Origin: Deltaproteobacteria bacterium
GTDB taxonomy: Bacteria > Desulfobacterota > Binatia > UTPRO1
Assembly (NCBI GenBank): GCA_020852955.1
Contig: JADYZW010000007.1
Span: forward strand, 1 to 54,511
Direction: 5' to 3'
Length of the DNA stretch: 54,511 nucleotides
Positions 19,260 to 27,979 of the stretch are shown here, in pieces. The first letter of the stretch is position 1. Every line of letters starts with the position of its first letter. The notes beneath the pieces were generated by a model. It worked only from the letters and a program-made list of their open reading frames with translations, did no database searches and was not told the origin of the DNA. Made by a program: the position numbers and the translations under genes.

Positions 19260-21509
19260 TCATACCGCCTCCACGCGCGCCGGGACGTGCTTGTGCCACG
19301 GCGTGCCGGCGAGCCAGTCGCGGTCCTCGCAGGCGGTGAGCTCGTTCGGCGCGATGCCGTGCACGACCGGCTCGCCGTGCGGGTCCGGGTACGAGAGACC
19401 GTAGCCGTTCGGCAGGCTCACGTGGCCGGCCTGCATGCCGTCGTGCACCTCGACGACCGCCTCGGCGCTGCCGCGCTTGGTCGTGATGCGGACGCGGCCG
19501 CCGTCGGCGACGCCGAGCGATGCGGCGTCCGCCGGGCTCATGCGGAGCGCGCCCGCGGCGTCCTTCTTCCGCCACGCGGGATCGCGGAAGATCGTGGTTG
19601 CGGTCGAGGTGCGGCGCTCCCCCGCCGTCAGGACGAACGGGAAAGCGGGCGCGGGCGCGGTCCGCGCCCGGAGGAGCGCGCGCAGCTCGTCCATGAGCTC
19701 CGGCACCGTGAGGTTGATCTTGCCGTCCGGCGTCGCGAGCCGCCGCCAGGTCTCCTCGTACGCGTCGACGGTGAACGTCACGCCGGAGCGGCGCGTATAG
19801 ATCGCCTCGAAGAGGGCCTCGCCGAGCGCGGCGCCATCGCCCGTGAAGCCGGCTCGGCGCACCGACTCCGGATAGCTCATCGCGCAGGTGTGGGCCGCGC
19901 CCCAGAGGAGTGCGACGGCCTCGTTGCCGGCGCCCAACGTCGGGCCGAGCACCTCGTAGAGGATCACCGGTACGAGCCCGGCGAGCTCGGGTCGCTCGCA
20001 GGTGAATTGCAGGAGCGCGGGCGCGAACGCGGCGCGGCCCCGCGCGGCGGCCGTGCGGAGCGGCGCCAGGTCGACCCCGTCGAGCGCGCCGAGCGCGCGC
20101 ACGAGGCGGCGGTGGATCTCCGGCTCCGCGAGCGTGCCCGCGAGCGGCGGGAAGAGCGGTGCGCGCAGCTGGAACACGTTCTCCGGGAACTCGAGCGTGA
20201 AGAAGGTCGCCTCCCACTTCTCGAACTGCGAGGGCGCGGGCAGCACGTAGTGGGCGTGGCGGCCGGTCTCGGTGAGCGCCACGTCGATCACCACCACGAG
20301 CTCGAGCGCGTCGAGCGCCTCGCGCATGCGCCGGCTGTCCGCGAGCGAGTGGCAGGGGTTCGAGCTCTCGACGATCATTGCGCGGAAACGCTTCGGGTGG
20401 TCGGTCAGGATCTCCTCGGGGATCGCGTTGGCCGGGATGAGGCCGGTGATGATGCGGTGGCCGCCGACCGGGCTCGTCTTGCCGCTCTCCTTGCCGCCGC
20501 CGAGCCCGGCCATGCGGGTGTGGATGTTCATGCATCCCGCCTTCGCGAAGTTCCCGGTCAGGAGGTAGACGAGCTTCTCGAGATACGAGTTCAGGGTCGA
20601 GTGCGGGGCCTGCTGGATGCCGAGATCTTCGAAGATCGAGACGCTCGCGGCCGCCGCGATCCGCCGCGCGACCGCGCGCACCAGCTCCTCGGATACGCCG
20701 GCGCGCGTGCAGTAGTCGGCGACGGGTACGGCGCGCAGCACCGCGAAGATCTCCGCCTCGTTCACCGTGTGGTCGCGGAGGAAGTCGTGGTCGATCACGT
20801 CCTCCTGCACCAGCACGCCGAGGAGCGCGGAGAGACAGAACGCGTCGGTTCCCGGCTTCACCTGCAGGTGGAAGTCGGCGAGCTCGGCGGTCTCGGTCCG
20901 GCGCGGATCGATCACGACGAGCGTGCGCTTCTCGTCGGCGGCGATCGCGCGCAGCACCGCGCGGGCGCGCGGGAAGCCGTGCGACTGCCACGGATTCTTG
21001 CCGACGAAGACCGCGACCTCGGCGCGCTCGAAGTCGCCGGTCGTGTGGCAGCGCGGGCGTCCGTAGAGCTGGCCGTCCACCCAGAACTCGCCGGTCTTCT
21101 CCTGCGCCAGCGCGTTCGAGCTGTAGACCGAGCCGAGCGCCTTGCGGAGCGCCCCGCTGTATCCGCCGCCGAGATGGTTCCCCTGTCCGCCGCCGCCGTA
21201 ATAGAAGATCGTGTCGCCGCCGAAGGCGTCGCGCACGTGTGCGAGCTTCGCCGCGACCTCGCGGATGGCGGTGTCCCAGTCGATCGACTCGAAGGTGCCG
21301 TCGGCACGGCGGCGGAGCGGTGTCGCCAGCCGGTGCCGGCCGTTCTGGTAGTAGTCGAGGCGCTGCGCCTTCTCGCAGGCGTAGCCGCGCGACCCGGGAT
21401 GGGCGCGGTCGCCGCGCACCTTCGTGAGGTGGCCGTCCTCGGTCTTCACTTCGAGGCCGCAGTTCACGCTGCAGAGGATGCACGCCGTCTGCCGCCACCC
21501 GTCGCTCAT
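19260..21509 (-). CDS. Molybdopterin-dependent oxidoreductase with N-terminal 4Fe-4S cluster
   Basis: A 749-residue member of the DMSO-reductase superfamily (formate dehydrogenase/assimilatory nitrate reductase-like group). Four cysteines, Cys10, Cys13, Cys17 and Cys45, bind one 4Fe-4S cluster (CILCSVNCG, YACEK). The bis-MGD domains follow, with VFVGKNPWQSHGFPRAR and IDPRRTETAELAD, and the C-terminal aspartate-decarboxylase-like domain holds LPNGYGLSYPDP. No Tat signal is seen, so it is cytoplasmic. At the place where formate dehydrogenase and Nap carry a Cys or Sec molybdenum ligand I see no obvious Cys (region SSNALAQEKTG), so the ligand and substrate cannot be named. The start has a strong ribosome-binding site (GGAGGG, 4 nt upstream). 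It heads a probable operon with the HxlR regulator and SDR. Confidence 0.92.
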   Translation of the reverse strand: MSDGWRQTACILCSVNCGLEVKTEDGHLTKVRGDRAHPGSRGYACEKAQRLDYYQNGRHRLATPLRRRADGTFESIDWDTAIREVAAKLAHVRDAFGGDTIFYYGGGGQGNHLGGGYSGALRKALGSVYSSNALAQEKTGEFWVDGQLYGRPRCHTTGDFERAEVAVFVGKNPWQSHGFPRARAVLRAIAADEKRTLVVIDPRRTETAELADFHLQVKPGTDAFCLSALLGVLVQEDVIDHDFLRDHTVNEAEIFAVLRAVPVADYCTRAGVSEELVRAVARRIAAAASVSIFEDLGIQQAPHSTLNSYLEKLVYLLTGNFAKAGCMNIHTRMAGLGGGKESGKTSPVGGHRIITGLIPANAIPEEILTDHPKRFRAMIVESSNPCHSLADSRRMREALDALELVVVIDVALTETGRHAHYVLPAPSQFEKWEATFFTLEFPENVFQLRAPLFPPLAGTLAEPEIHRRLVRALGALDGVDLAPLRTAAARGRAAFAPALLQFTCERPELAGLVPVILYEVLGPTLGAGNEAVALLWGAAHTCAMSYPESVRRAGFTGDGAALGEALFEAIYTRRSGVTFTVDAYEETWRRLATPDGKINLTVPELMDELRALLRARTAPAPAFPFVLTAGERRTSTATTIFRDPAWRKKDAAGALRMSPADAASLGVADGGRVRITTKRGSAEAVVEVHDGMQAGHVSLPNGYGLSYPDPHGEPVVHGIAPNELTACEDRDWLAGTPWHKHVPARVEAV

Positions 21510-21633
21510 GATGCCCTCCGATCGGATTCCGTGAGTCAGTTCAACGAGAGAATGTGGTGGGCGTCACCCTCTGGCAAGGGGTTTCCGGGCGCTGCTAAGC
21601 ACGGCGGGTGCGCGTGCACGGCGGAGGGCATGG

Positions 21634-22146
21634 ATGACGATCGCTTCGTGGCGCGTACGGCTCGAGGTGCCGGCCGACGTCGATGCCGTGCGCGACGTCG
21701 TGATCCGCGCCTTCGAGCGTACGGACGAGGCGCGCCTGGTCGCGGCGCTCCGCGCCGCCGGCAAGGCGACGATCGCGCTCGTCGGCGAGCACGGCGGGCG
21801 GGTGGCGGGTCACGTGGTCTTCAGCCCGGTGACGCTCGCCGGTGCACCGCTCGGTCTCGGCCTTGCGCCGCTCGCGGTCGCGCCGGAGGCGCAGCGGACG
21901 GGCCTCGGCACCGCGCTCGTCCGCGCCGGGCTCGACGCCTGCCGGATCGGACGCGCGGGAGTGGTCGTCGTGCTCGGGAGCCCCGCCTACTACGGCCGCT
22001 TCGGCTTCGTCGCCGCCGAGCGCCACGGTCTCTGCTCCGAGTACGACGTCCCGCCCGGCGTGTTCCAGGTGCTCGAGCTCCGTCCGGAGGCGCTCGCGGG
22101 CCGGGGCGGGCTCGTCCGCTACGCCGAGGAGTTCGCTGGCTTCTGA
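21634..22146 (+). CDS. GNAT N-acetyltransferase, YhbS-like
   Basis: A 170-residue acetyl-CoA-dependent acyltransferase. The GNAT motif A is visible as LAPLAVAPEAQRTGLGTALV (pyrophosphate loop Q-R-x-G-L-G), followed by GSPAYYGRFGFVAAE, which is characteristic of the YhbS-type subgroup. Length is normal. The gene is divergent from the molybdopterin oxidoreductase (124 nt between starts) and converges with the alpha/beta hydrolase 7 nt later. The acceptor substrate is unknown; small molecules or protein N-termini are possible. Confidence 0.88.
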   Translation: MTIASWRVRLEVPADVDAVRDVVIRAFERTDEARLVAALRAAGKATIALVGEHGGRVAGHVVFSPVTLAGAPLGLGLAPLAVAPEAQRTGLGTALVRAGLDACRIGRAGVVVVLGSPAYYGRFGFVAAERHGLCSEYDVPPGVFQVLELRPEALAGRGGLVRYAEEFAGF

Positions 22147-22153
22147 CGGAGCG

Positions 22154-22780
22154 TCAGGCGGCCGTCGTCCGTACGCGATCGACGACGCGCGCGGCCAGCG
22201 CGTCGAGGTGCGCCCCGAAGAAATGGTCGGCGCCGGGGACGAGCGCGAGCGTACTCGCCGGTGCGAAGCGCTCGCGCGCGGATTCCAGCATGGCGAGCGG
22301 GCAGAACTGGTCGCGATCGCCCGTCACGAACGCGAGCGGCACGCCGCAGCCGGCGAGGAAGTCGAGGCCGACCATGCGAACGGGCGGCGCGATGGCGACG
22401 ATCGCGCGCGTCCGGTCGGGCTCCGCGGCGCCGGCGCGGAGCGCCATCACCGCGCCGAAGGAGTATCCCGCGAGCGTCACGCGCGCGCCGCCGAGGCGCG
22501 CGCGCAGGAGCGCCGCCGCCGCGCGCACGTCGGCGACCTCGCTCCGGCCGTCGTCGTAGGCGCCGCCGCTGGCCCCCACGCCGCGAAAGTCGAAGCGCAG
22601 CGTCGCGAATCCAGCGGCGCCGAGCGCGCGTGTCAGCGCGCGCACCAGGTCGTTCTCCATGCTGCCGCCGAACTGCGGGTGCGGGTGGCAGAGCACCGCG
22701 CCCCCCGCGGCGTCGGGCGGAACGGCGAGCCGCCCGTCGAGCGCGACGTCGCCGACCGCGATGCGAACCCTCTCCTCCAT
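22154..22780 (-). CDS. Alpha/beta hydrolase, dienelactone-hydrolase-like
   Basis: A 208-residue compact alpha/beta hydrolase without lid domain. The oxyanion region is CHPHPQFGGSMEN, the strand-4 motif is LRFDFRGVGASGG, and the nucleophile elbow is GYSFGAV (Ser in GxSxG). The acid and base are likely the Asp in VTGDRDQFCP and the His in PGADHFFG near the C-terminus. The HPHP(x)GG(x)M start is typical of a widespread family of small predicted esterases or thioesterases. The ATG at 22780 is preceded by a GATGG/CCGGC stretch with no clear Shine-Dalgarno. The gene is transcribed away from the secreted-protein gene upstream. Substrate unknown. Confidence 0.88.
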   Translation of the reverse strand: MEERVRIAVGDVALDGRLAVPPDAAGGAVLCHPHPQFGGSMENDLVRALTRALGAAGFATLRFDFRGVGASGGAYDDGRSEVADVRAAAALLRARLGGARVTLAGYSFGAVMALRAGAAEPDRTRAIVAIAPPVRMVGLDFLAGCGVPLAFVTGDRDQFCPLAMLESARERFAPASTLALVPGADHFFGAHLDALAARVVDRVRTTAA

Positions 22781-22856
22781 CGGGGCCGGTGGTATGCGCG
22801 CGGGCGCGGGCCCGCAAGCCTACCCGGCGCGTACGCGGCGGGTACGGGGTCCGCGC

Positions 22857-25115
22857 CTACGGCGTCGGAGTGACCGGCACGCACACCTCGCGGAGCGCGC
22901 GGAGCTCGCCCGTGAGCGCGTTCATCGGGGTGGTGATCGTCATACGGGTGGCCGCCTCCTCCCGGGTCGCGCGCCGGCGCGAGCGATAACAGAGCTGCAG
23001 GCGGGCGGCGTCCTCGTCGAGGCAGAGACGGGTCGGTCCGGCGAGGACGAGGCGTTCGTCGCCCTCGGGCGAGGGCACCGTGACGCGCCAGCGCTGCCGG
23101 CCGCCCTCGGCGCGCGCCCGATAGCAGAGGTGCGGCCGATCCGTCGGCTCCGCGTCGAGGCTCGCGCCGGGCGGCGGCGGCTCGACGAGTGCGGACACCT
23201 GCGCGGACTCGGGTCGCGTCACCCGGATGGCGGCATCGCCGAGCGCGCCCGTGACCCGCAGCGAATTCCCCGGTCCCGGCGCGAAGACCTCAGACCGGAG
23301 CGCGTGGCAGGTGAGCGGCGGGGTGCTCGCGGCGTCGGTCGTGTCGCGCGCGGCGGCGGGGAGGCAGAGCATGCGCGGGGTGCGGACGTCGCCGACGAGG
23401 TCGCCGAAGCGATCGGCGACCTGCACGGTGGTCCGGCGCACGCCGTCGGCCCGCGTGGCGCCGAGGCGGTGGCAGCGGTAGGCGTCGGCGAGAGGGATCG
23501 GCTCCCCCGCGTCGTCGCCCGGGATCGAGGTCGCGTACGGCGTCGGCGTGGCGGTGCCGACGACGGATCCGCTGCCGTGCGGCGCTTCTACGGTCAGCTC
23601 GAAGGTGCCGGCCGCGCCGTCGACGCCGTCCACGACGACGAAGTAGGTCTGGCCGGCCGTTACCGTGAGGCCGACGCGCGAGCCCTGGGGCTTCCCGCTC
23701 GCGACCCGGCAGGCGGCGGCGTCGTCGTTGCAGGCGAGCTCGGGGCCGCCGAGGCACGCGCCCATCCGTACGTAGACGGCGGTGTCGAAGGTCGTCGCGC
23801 CGCTGCACGTCGAGAGCGTCGCCGTGCCGGACGCCGTCGGCGTCCAGCGGAAGACGCGCTCGGAGGCCGACGCCGTCGCGGCGCACGAGCCGGCCGTGAC
23901 GCCGCCGGCCGCGCCGCTCGTCGCGCCGCGGAAGGTGCCGCCGCTCGCCGGGATCGCGATGGCGTCCTCGCACGCCGCGGTCGGCGCCGGCGTCGGTGCG
24001 GTGGTCGGCGTCGGCGCGGTGGCGACGGTCGCGGTGCGCGCGGGCGTCCGGGTCGCCGTGGCGCGCGGGGTCGTCGTCCGCGCGGCCGCCGGCGTCGCGG
24101 TGCGGGTCGCGACCGCGGTCGCGGTGCGCGTCGCCGCGGTTCCGGCCGGTGTCGCGGTGGCTGCGGGGGTCACGGTGCGCGCGGGCGTCGCCGTCGCTCC
24201 CGACGGCGGGATCACCCGCAACGTGAAGACGCCGCTCGCCGACCCGACGCCGTCGACGACGATGAAGTAGGTCTCTCCCGCCGTGACCCACGGCGCGATG
24301 CGGGAGCCGTGGTACGCGCTCGGTTCGGCGGTCGCGCAGCTTCCGGAGTCGTCGTTGCAGCCGACCTCCGCGCCGCCGCAGCCGCCGCGGCGGACGTAGA
24401 CGACGGTGTCGAACGCGGTTCCGGCGGCGCCGCAGGTCTCGAAGGTCGCGAGACCAGACACCGCGGGCGTCCAGCGGTAGACCCTCTCCGGAGCGTCCGA
24501 GGCGGCGACGCACGAGCCGCCGAGCGTGCCGACGCCCGACGTCACGCCGGTGACGGCGCCGCCGCCCGGGGCGATCAGGACGGGCGCGACGCACGTGCCG
24601 CTCGTCGCCGGCGGATCGTTCGGATCGAGCGGATCGGTGCCGGCGGCGGCCTCGACGCCGTCGCCGATGCCGTCGCCGTCGCTGTCGGGCCGCAGGCGAT
24701 CGGTCTCCTTCGCGTCGGTCGCCTTGTCGAGGTCGCGGTCCTCCGCGGCGTCGGTGAGGCCGTCGTCATCGGAGTCGAGCAGTCCCGCGATCGCCGCGTA
24801 GGCGAGCGCCATCTCGTTCGACGCCACGCTCTCGACCCCGCCGACGTAGCTCGTCACCCGAAAGGCGTAGTCGCTGCTGTCGGTGAGGCCGCTCTCGACG
24901 TGCGTGATCACGCCGTTCGCGTCGCTCGAGGGATCGGCGATGTCGATCGCCGAGCTCCAGGCGCCCGTGGTGCGCACGTAGAGGCGATAGCCGCTCACCG
25001 CGGGCACCGCGCGCCACCGCAGACGCGCGCTGAACGCGCACGCGTCGTGCGACGTGAGCGCGAGAACGCACGTCGCGACCAGCGTCGCGCCAATGAGGCT
25101 CGAATTAAACGACAT
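22857..25115 (-). CDS. Large modular secreted protein: Fn3-like, Ca-binding repeats, two PPC-like domains, Cys-rich tail
   Basis: A 752-residue exported protein. ATG 25115 gives a signal peptide ending SHDACA. Domains in order: a fibronectin-III-like domain (about 28-112); Asp-rich thrombospondin-type-3/calcium-binding repeats (about 115-175, DSDDDGLTD, DSDGDGIGDG); a prepeptidase-C-like beta domain (about 180-300, TAGETYFIVVDG); a Thr-Ala-Pro linker (about 303-378); a second PPC-like domain (about 380-518, TAGQTYFVVVDG); and a tail (about 530-752) with the CH/CY...VADRFG...LCLP module also seen in the protein at 38258-39055. It has no catalytic domain I can see, so an adhesive or surface-scaffold role is likely. 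An upstream in-frame extension to 25169 lacks signal-peptide character. Confidence 0.85.
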   Translation of the reverse strand: MSFNSSLIGATLVATCVLALTSHDACAFSARLRWRAVPAVSGYRLYVRTTGAWSSAIDIADPSSDANGVITHVESGLTDSSDYAFRVTSYVGGVESVASNEMALAYAAIAGLLDSDDDGLTDAAEDRDLDKATDAKETDRLRPDSDGDGIGDGVEAAAGTDPLDPNDPPATSGTCVAPVLIAPGGGAVTGVTSGVGTLGGSCVAASDAPERVYRWTPAVSGLATFETCGAAGTAFDTVVYVRRGGCGGAEVGCNDDSGSCATAEPSAYHGSRIAPWVTAGETYFIVVDGVGSASGVFTLRVIPPSGATATPARTVTPAATATPAGTAATRTATAVATRTATPAAARTTTPRATATRTPARTATVATAPTPTTAPTPAPTAACEDAIAIPASGGTFRGATSGAAGGVTAGSCAATASASERVFRWTPTASGTATLSTCSGATTFDTAVYVRMGACLGGPELACNDDAAACRVASGKPQGSRVGLTVTAGQTYFVVVDGVDGAAGTFELTVEAPHGSGSVVGTATPTPYATSIPGDDAGEPIPLADAYRCHRLGATRADGVRRTTVQVADRFGDLVGDVRTPRMLCLPAAARDTTDAASTPPLTCHALRSEVFAPGPGNSLRVTGALGDAAIRVTRPESAQVSALVEPPPPGASLDAEPTDRPHLCYRARAEGGRQRWRVTVPSPEGDERLVLAGPTRLCLDEDAARLQLCYRSRRRATREEAATRMTITTPMNALTGELRALREVCVPVTPTP
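23978..24205 (-). repeat. Degenerate Thr-Ala-Pro linker repeat
   Basis: A low-complexity stretch coding T-A-T-P/R-T-A-T-type units between the two PPC-like domains. At base level it resembles the array at 6889-7203 on the opposite strand, so the two could recombine. No conserved unit length was seen. Confidence 0.7.
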
Positions 25116-25621
25116 TCTGATGTGGGAGCGCACCGCGGAGCGACCCGGGCGGCGCGCGGTCTTTAGCACAGCGGATGCCAGAGAGAACGCAGTAGCGACG
25201 CGGCCGCCCGTGTTGCACCTCCGCTAGACCCCTACGCGCTGCATGCGGGACTGCCGCTTCGGGCGTCCGAGGCTCCGCGGGAGGACGATGACCGGCGCTA
25301 CGCAGACGCCGTGGGGTCGGCCATGCGCTCCGCGCCGACGGATCGCGCCGACTGCGACCGCGCGGCATGGTAGGCGTCCGGCGCCGGGCCTCGCTGACCA
25401 TGGAGTCCGGCCGAGGGAACGGCCGTGGCAGACGCTCGTCCGCGAGCTTCGCGACGCCGGCCGCGAGAGCCCGTACCTCGAACGCCGCGCGCGCGGCACG
25501 ACGTCGCGGCGCCTCCTCGCGATCGGCCGCGGCGGTCAGCGGCGCGGAATCTGCTCGCCTTCTCGCGGCGGGCTGCTAGTATGCGCGCCGATCTTCGCCG
25601 GGTGGGGTAGTGGAGGGCAGC
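25116..25621. other. 506-nt divergent intergenic region
   Basis: The region lies between the divergently transcribed secreted-protein gene and the topoisomerase A gene. Several frames are open because of the GC content, but their products are Arg-rich with no recognisable motif, so I call no gene. Promoters for both flanking genes should lie here. A TAGTAT hexamer near 25577 is a weak -10 candidate for the topoisomerase operon. GGAGGG (25612-25617) is the ribosome-binding site of the topoisomerase gene. Confidence 0.5.
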
Positions 25622-27958
25622 ATGGGTCCAGCCGTAGCGCCAGCAATCGACGCCGATCTCAAGGAAGCCGCGGAAGAGCGCTATCTCAACTACGCGCTCT
25701 CGGTGATCACCTCGCGCGCGCTCCCCGACGTGAGGGACGGCCTCAAGCCCGTGCAGCGCCGCATCCTCTACTCGATGTACCAGAACCTCCGGCTCACGGC
25801 CGGCGCGCGGCCGCGCAAGTCCGCGGCGATCGTCGGCGACGTCCTCGGCAAGTTCCACCCGCACGGCGACCTCGCGGCGTACGAGGCGATGGTGCGCATG
25901 GCGCAGGACTTCGCGCTCCGCTACCCGCTGGTCCAGGGCGAAGGGAACTTCGGCTCGCTCGACGGCGACGGCGCGGCGGCGATGCGCTACACGGAGGCCC
26001 GCCTCACCGCGCTCGCCGAGGAGATGCTCGACGACCTCGGCTCGGACACGGTGCCCTTCCGCGCCAACTACGACGCGACGCTCGACGAGCCGATCGTCCT
26101 GCCCTCCGCCATTCCGCAGCTCCTGATGAACGGCTCGACGGGCATCGCGGTCGGCATGGCGACGAACGTCCCGCCGCACAACCTCCGCGAGATCGTCGCG
26201 GCGCTCGTGGCCCTCATCGACGATCCGAAGCTCGGGGTGAAGGATCTCGTCAAGCAGATCAAGGGTCCGGACTTTCCGACCGGCGGCGAGATCCTGAACA
26301 GCAAGAAGGAGATCCGCGACATCTACGAGAGCGGGCAGGGCGCGATCCGGCTGCGCGGCGAGTACGAGGTCGAGACCGGCGCGCGCGGCAAGAAGAACGT
26401 CGTCGTCACGTCGATCCCGTACACGGTCAACAAGGCGACGCTGGTCGAGGAGATCGCGGCCGAGATCGTCGCGCGGAAGCTGCCGCTCGTCGTCGACGTG
26501 CGCGACGAGTCGACGACCGACGTGCGCGTGGTGTTGGAGCTCAAGCCCGAGGCCTCGCCCGAGGCGGCGATGGCGTACCTCTACAAGCACACGGCCCTGC
26601 AGACGAACTTCAACGTCAACCTCACGTGCTTGAAGCCGACGACGAATCCCGCGGTCGGGCAGCCGGCGCGCGTCACGCTCCGCGATCTCTGCCGCGAGTT
26701 CCTCGACTTCCGCATGATCGTCGTGACGCGGCGGCTCGAGCACGAGAAGCGCAAGCTCCTCGAGCGCCTGCACATCCTGGAAGCGCTCGCCAGGATCTAC
26801 GACGATCTCGACGCCGCGATCCGCATCATCCGGCGCTCCGAGTCGCGCGCCGACGCCGCCGAGAAGCTGATGAAGCACTTCGACCTGGACCAGATCCAGG
26901 CCGACGCCGTCCTCGAGATCCGCCTCTACCAGCTCGCGAAGCTCGAGATCGAGAAGATCCGTGCCGAGATGGCGGAGAAGAAGAAGCGCCTGAAGGAGAT
27001 CGAAGCGCTGCTCGCGAAGCCGAAGGAGCGCTGGAAGCTGATCCGCGCCGACCTCCAGCGCATCGCCGAGAAGTTCGGTGACAAGCGCCGCACGACCTTC
27101 GCCGCCGGCGACGAGCTCGAGTACGACCCCGAGGCCTACGTCGTGCACGAGGACGCGACGGTCGTGCTGTCGCGCGACGGCTGGTTGAAGCGCGTCCGCG
27201 AGGTGAAGGACCCGTCCTCAACCCGTCTGCGGGAGGGCGACGCGTTGTTCGCGTTGCTTCCCGGCTCGACGCGCGATCGGCTGGTGCTCTTCTCGACCAA
27301 GGGCGCTGTCTACGTGATGCGGGTCGCCGACGTGCCGGCCACGACCGGCTACGGCGAGCCCGTGCAGTCGCTCTTGAAGTTCGGCGACGGCGAGCGCGTC
27401 GTCGCCGCCCGGTTGATCCGCGATGCCGGCGCCGCGCCCGGGAAGCCGTCGGCCGGTGAGGAGGCGCCGGCGCAGGCCGCGCTCCCCGGCATCATCGAGC
27501 TCACCGAGGAGGTGCTGACCGTGCTCGTCGCGACCGCCAAGGGCTACGGCTTCCGCGCCGTTCCCGACATGACCGAGACCACGCGCGCCGGCCGCAAGCT
27601 CGCGCGCGTCGGCGAGGGCGACGAGATCGTCAGCGTGGACGCGGTGCGGGGGCCGGTCGCGGTCGTCGCGACGGCGGCCGGCAAGATGGTGCGCTTCCCG
27701 CTCGACGAGGTGCCGGAGCTCGCCGGTCCCGGTCGCGGCGTCATCCTGATGAAGCCCGACAAGGGCGCGGACCGGATCGTCGGCGCCCTCGCGCTCGGGA
27801 AGAAGGACGGGTTCGTCGCCGTCGCGCCCGACGGCGGGGAGCGCGCGCTCGCGGTCGGCGACGTGCCGGCCGGGAAGCGCGCGCAGAAGGGGCAGAAGGT
27901 CGTGAAGCGCGGCGGGGTCGCGGCGTTGAAGCACGTCGACGCCGACGAGAAGCGGTAG
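25622..27958 (+). CDS. parC: DNA gyrase/topoisomerase IV subunit A
   Basis: A 778-residue DNA-cleavage subunit of a type II topoisomerase. The winged-helix/5Y-CAP domain has KPVQRRILY, the HPHGD motif and catalytic Tyr123 (AAMRYTEAR). The tower domain, coiled coil (rich in [14 protein letters not shown] repeats) and a C-terminal pinwheel of about five blades follow. The blades carry no GyrA-box QRRGGxG, which favours topoisomerase IV over gyrase. At the main quinolone-resistance position (Ser80/83 in E. coli) this protein has Leu84, while Glu88 is kept. ATG 25622 is fixed by GGAGGG four bases upstream; GTG 25610 is rejected. The partner subunit follows after 21 nt. Whether another gyrase exists elsewhere in the genome cannot be judged, so the symbol is provisional. 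Confidence 0.9.
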   Translation: MGPAVAPAIDADLKEAAEERYLNYALSVITSRALPDVRDGLKPVQRRILYSMYQNLRLTAGARPRKSAAIVGDVLGKFHPHGDLAAYEAMVRMAQDFALRYPLVQGEGNFGSLDGDGAAAMRYTEARLTALAEEMLDDLGSDTVPFRANYDATLDEPIVLPSAIPQLLMNGSTGIAVGMATNVPPHNLREIVAALVALIDDPKLGVKDLVKQIKGPDFPTGGEILNSKKEIRDIYESGQGAIRLRGEYEVETGARGKKNVVVTSIPYTVNKATLVEEIAAEIVARKLPLVVDVRDESTTDVRVVLELKPEASPEAAMAYLYKHTALQTNFNVNLTCLKPTTNPAVGQPARVTLRDLCREFLDFRMIVVTRRLEHEKRKLLERLHILEALARIYDDLDAAIRIIRRSESRADAAEKLMKHFDLDQIQADAVLEIRLYQLAKLEIEKIRAEMAEKKKRLKEIEALLAKPKERWKLIRADLQRIAEKFGDKRRTTFAAGDELEYDPEAYVVHEDATVVLSRDGWLKRVREVKDPSSTRLREGDALFALLPGSTRDRLVLFSTKGAVYVMRVADVPATTGYGEPVQSLLKFGDGERVVAARLIRDAGAAPGKPSAGEEAPAQAALPGIIELTEEVLTVLVATAKGYGFRAVPDMTETTRAGRKLARVGEGDEIVSVDAVRGPVAVVATAAGKMVRFPLDEVPELAGPGRGVILMKPDKGADRIVGALALGKKDGFVAVAPDGGERALAVGDVPAGKRAQKGQKVVKRGGVAALKHVDADEKR

Positions 27959-27979
27959 CCGGAGGCGGAGAGACAACCC

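Noticed and set aside
18123..22559. A 1478-codon open frame on the plus strand
   Set aside because: It runs antisense to the molybdopterin oxidoreductase, HxlR and SDR genes, is Arg/Ala-rich with no domain, and exists only because of GC-rich codon bias.
25105..25401. 98-codon minus frame and other frames in the gap before the topoisomerase genes
   Set aside because: Arg/Pro-rich products, no ribosome-binding site, no motif; treated as intergenic.
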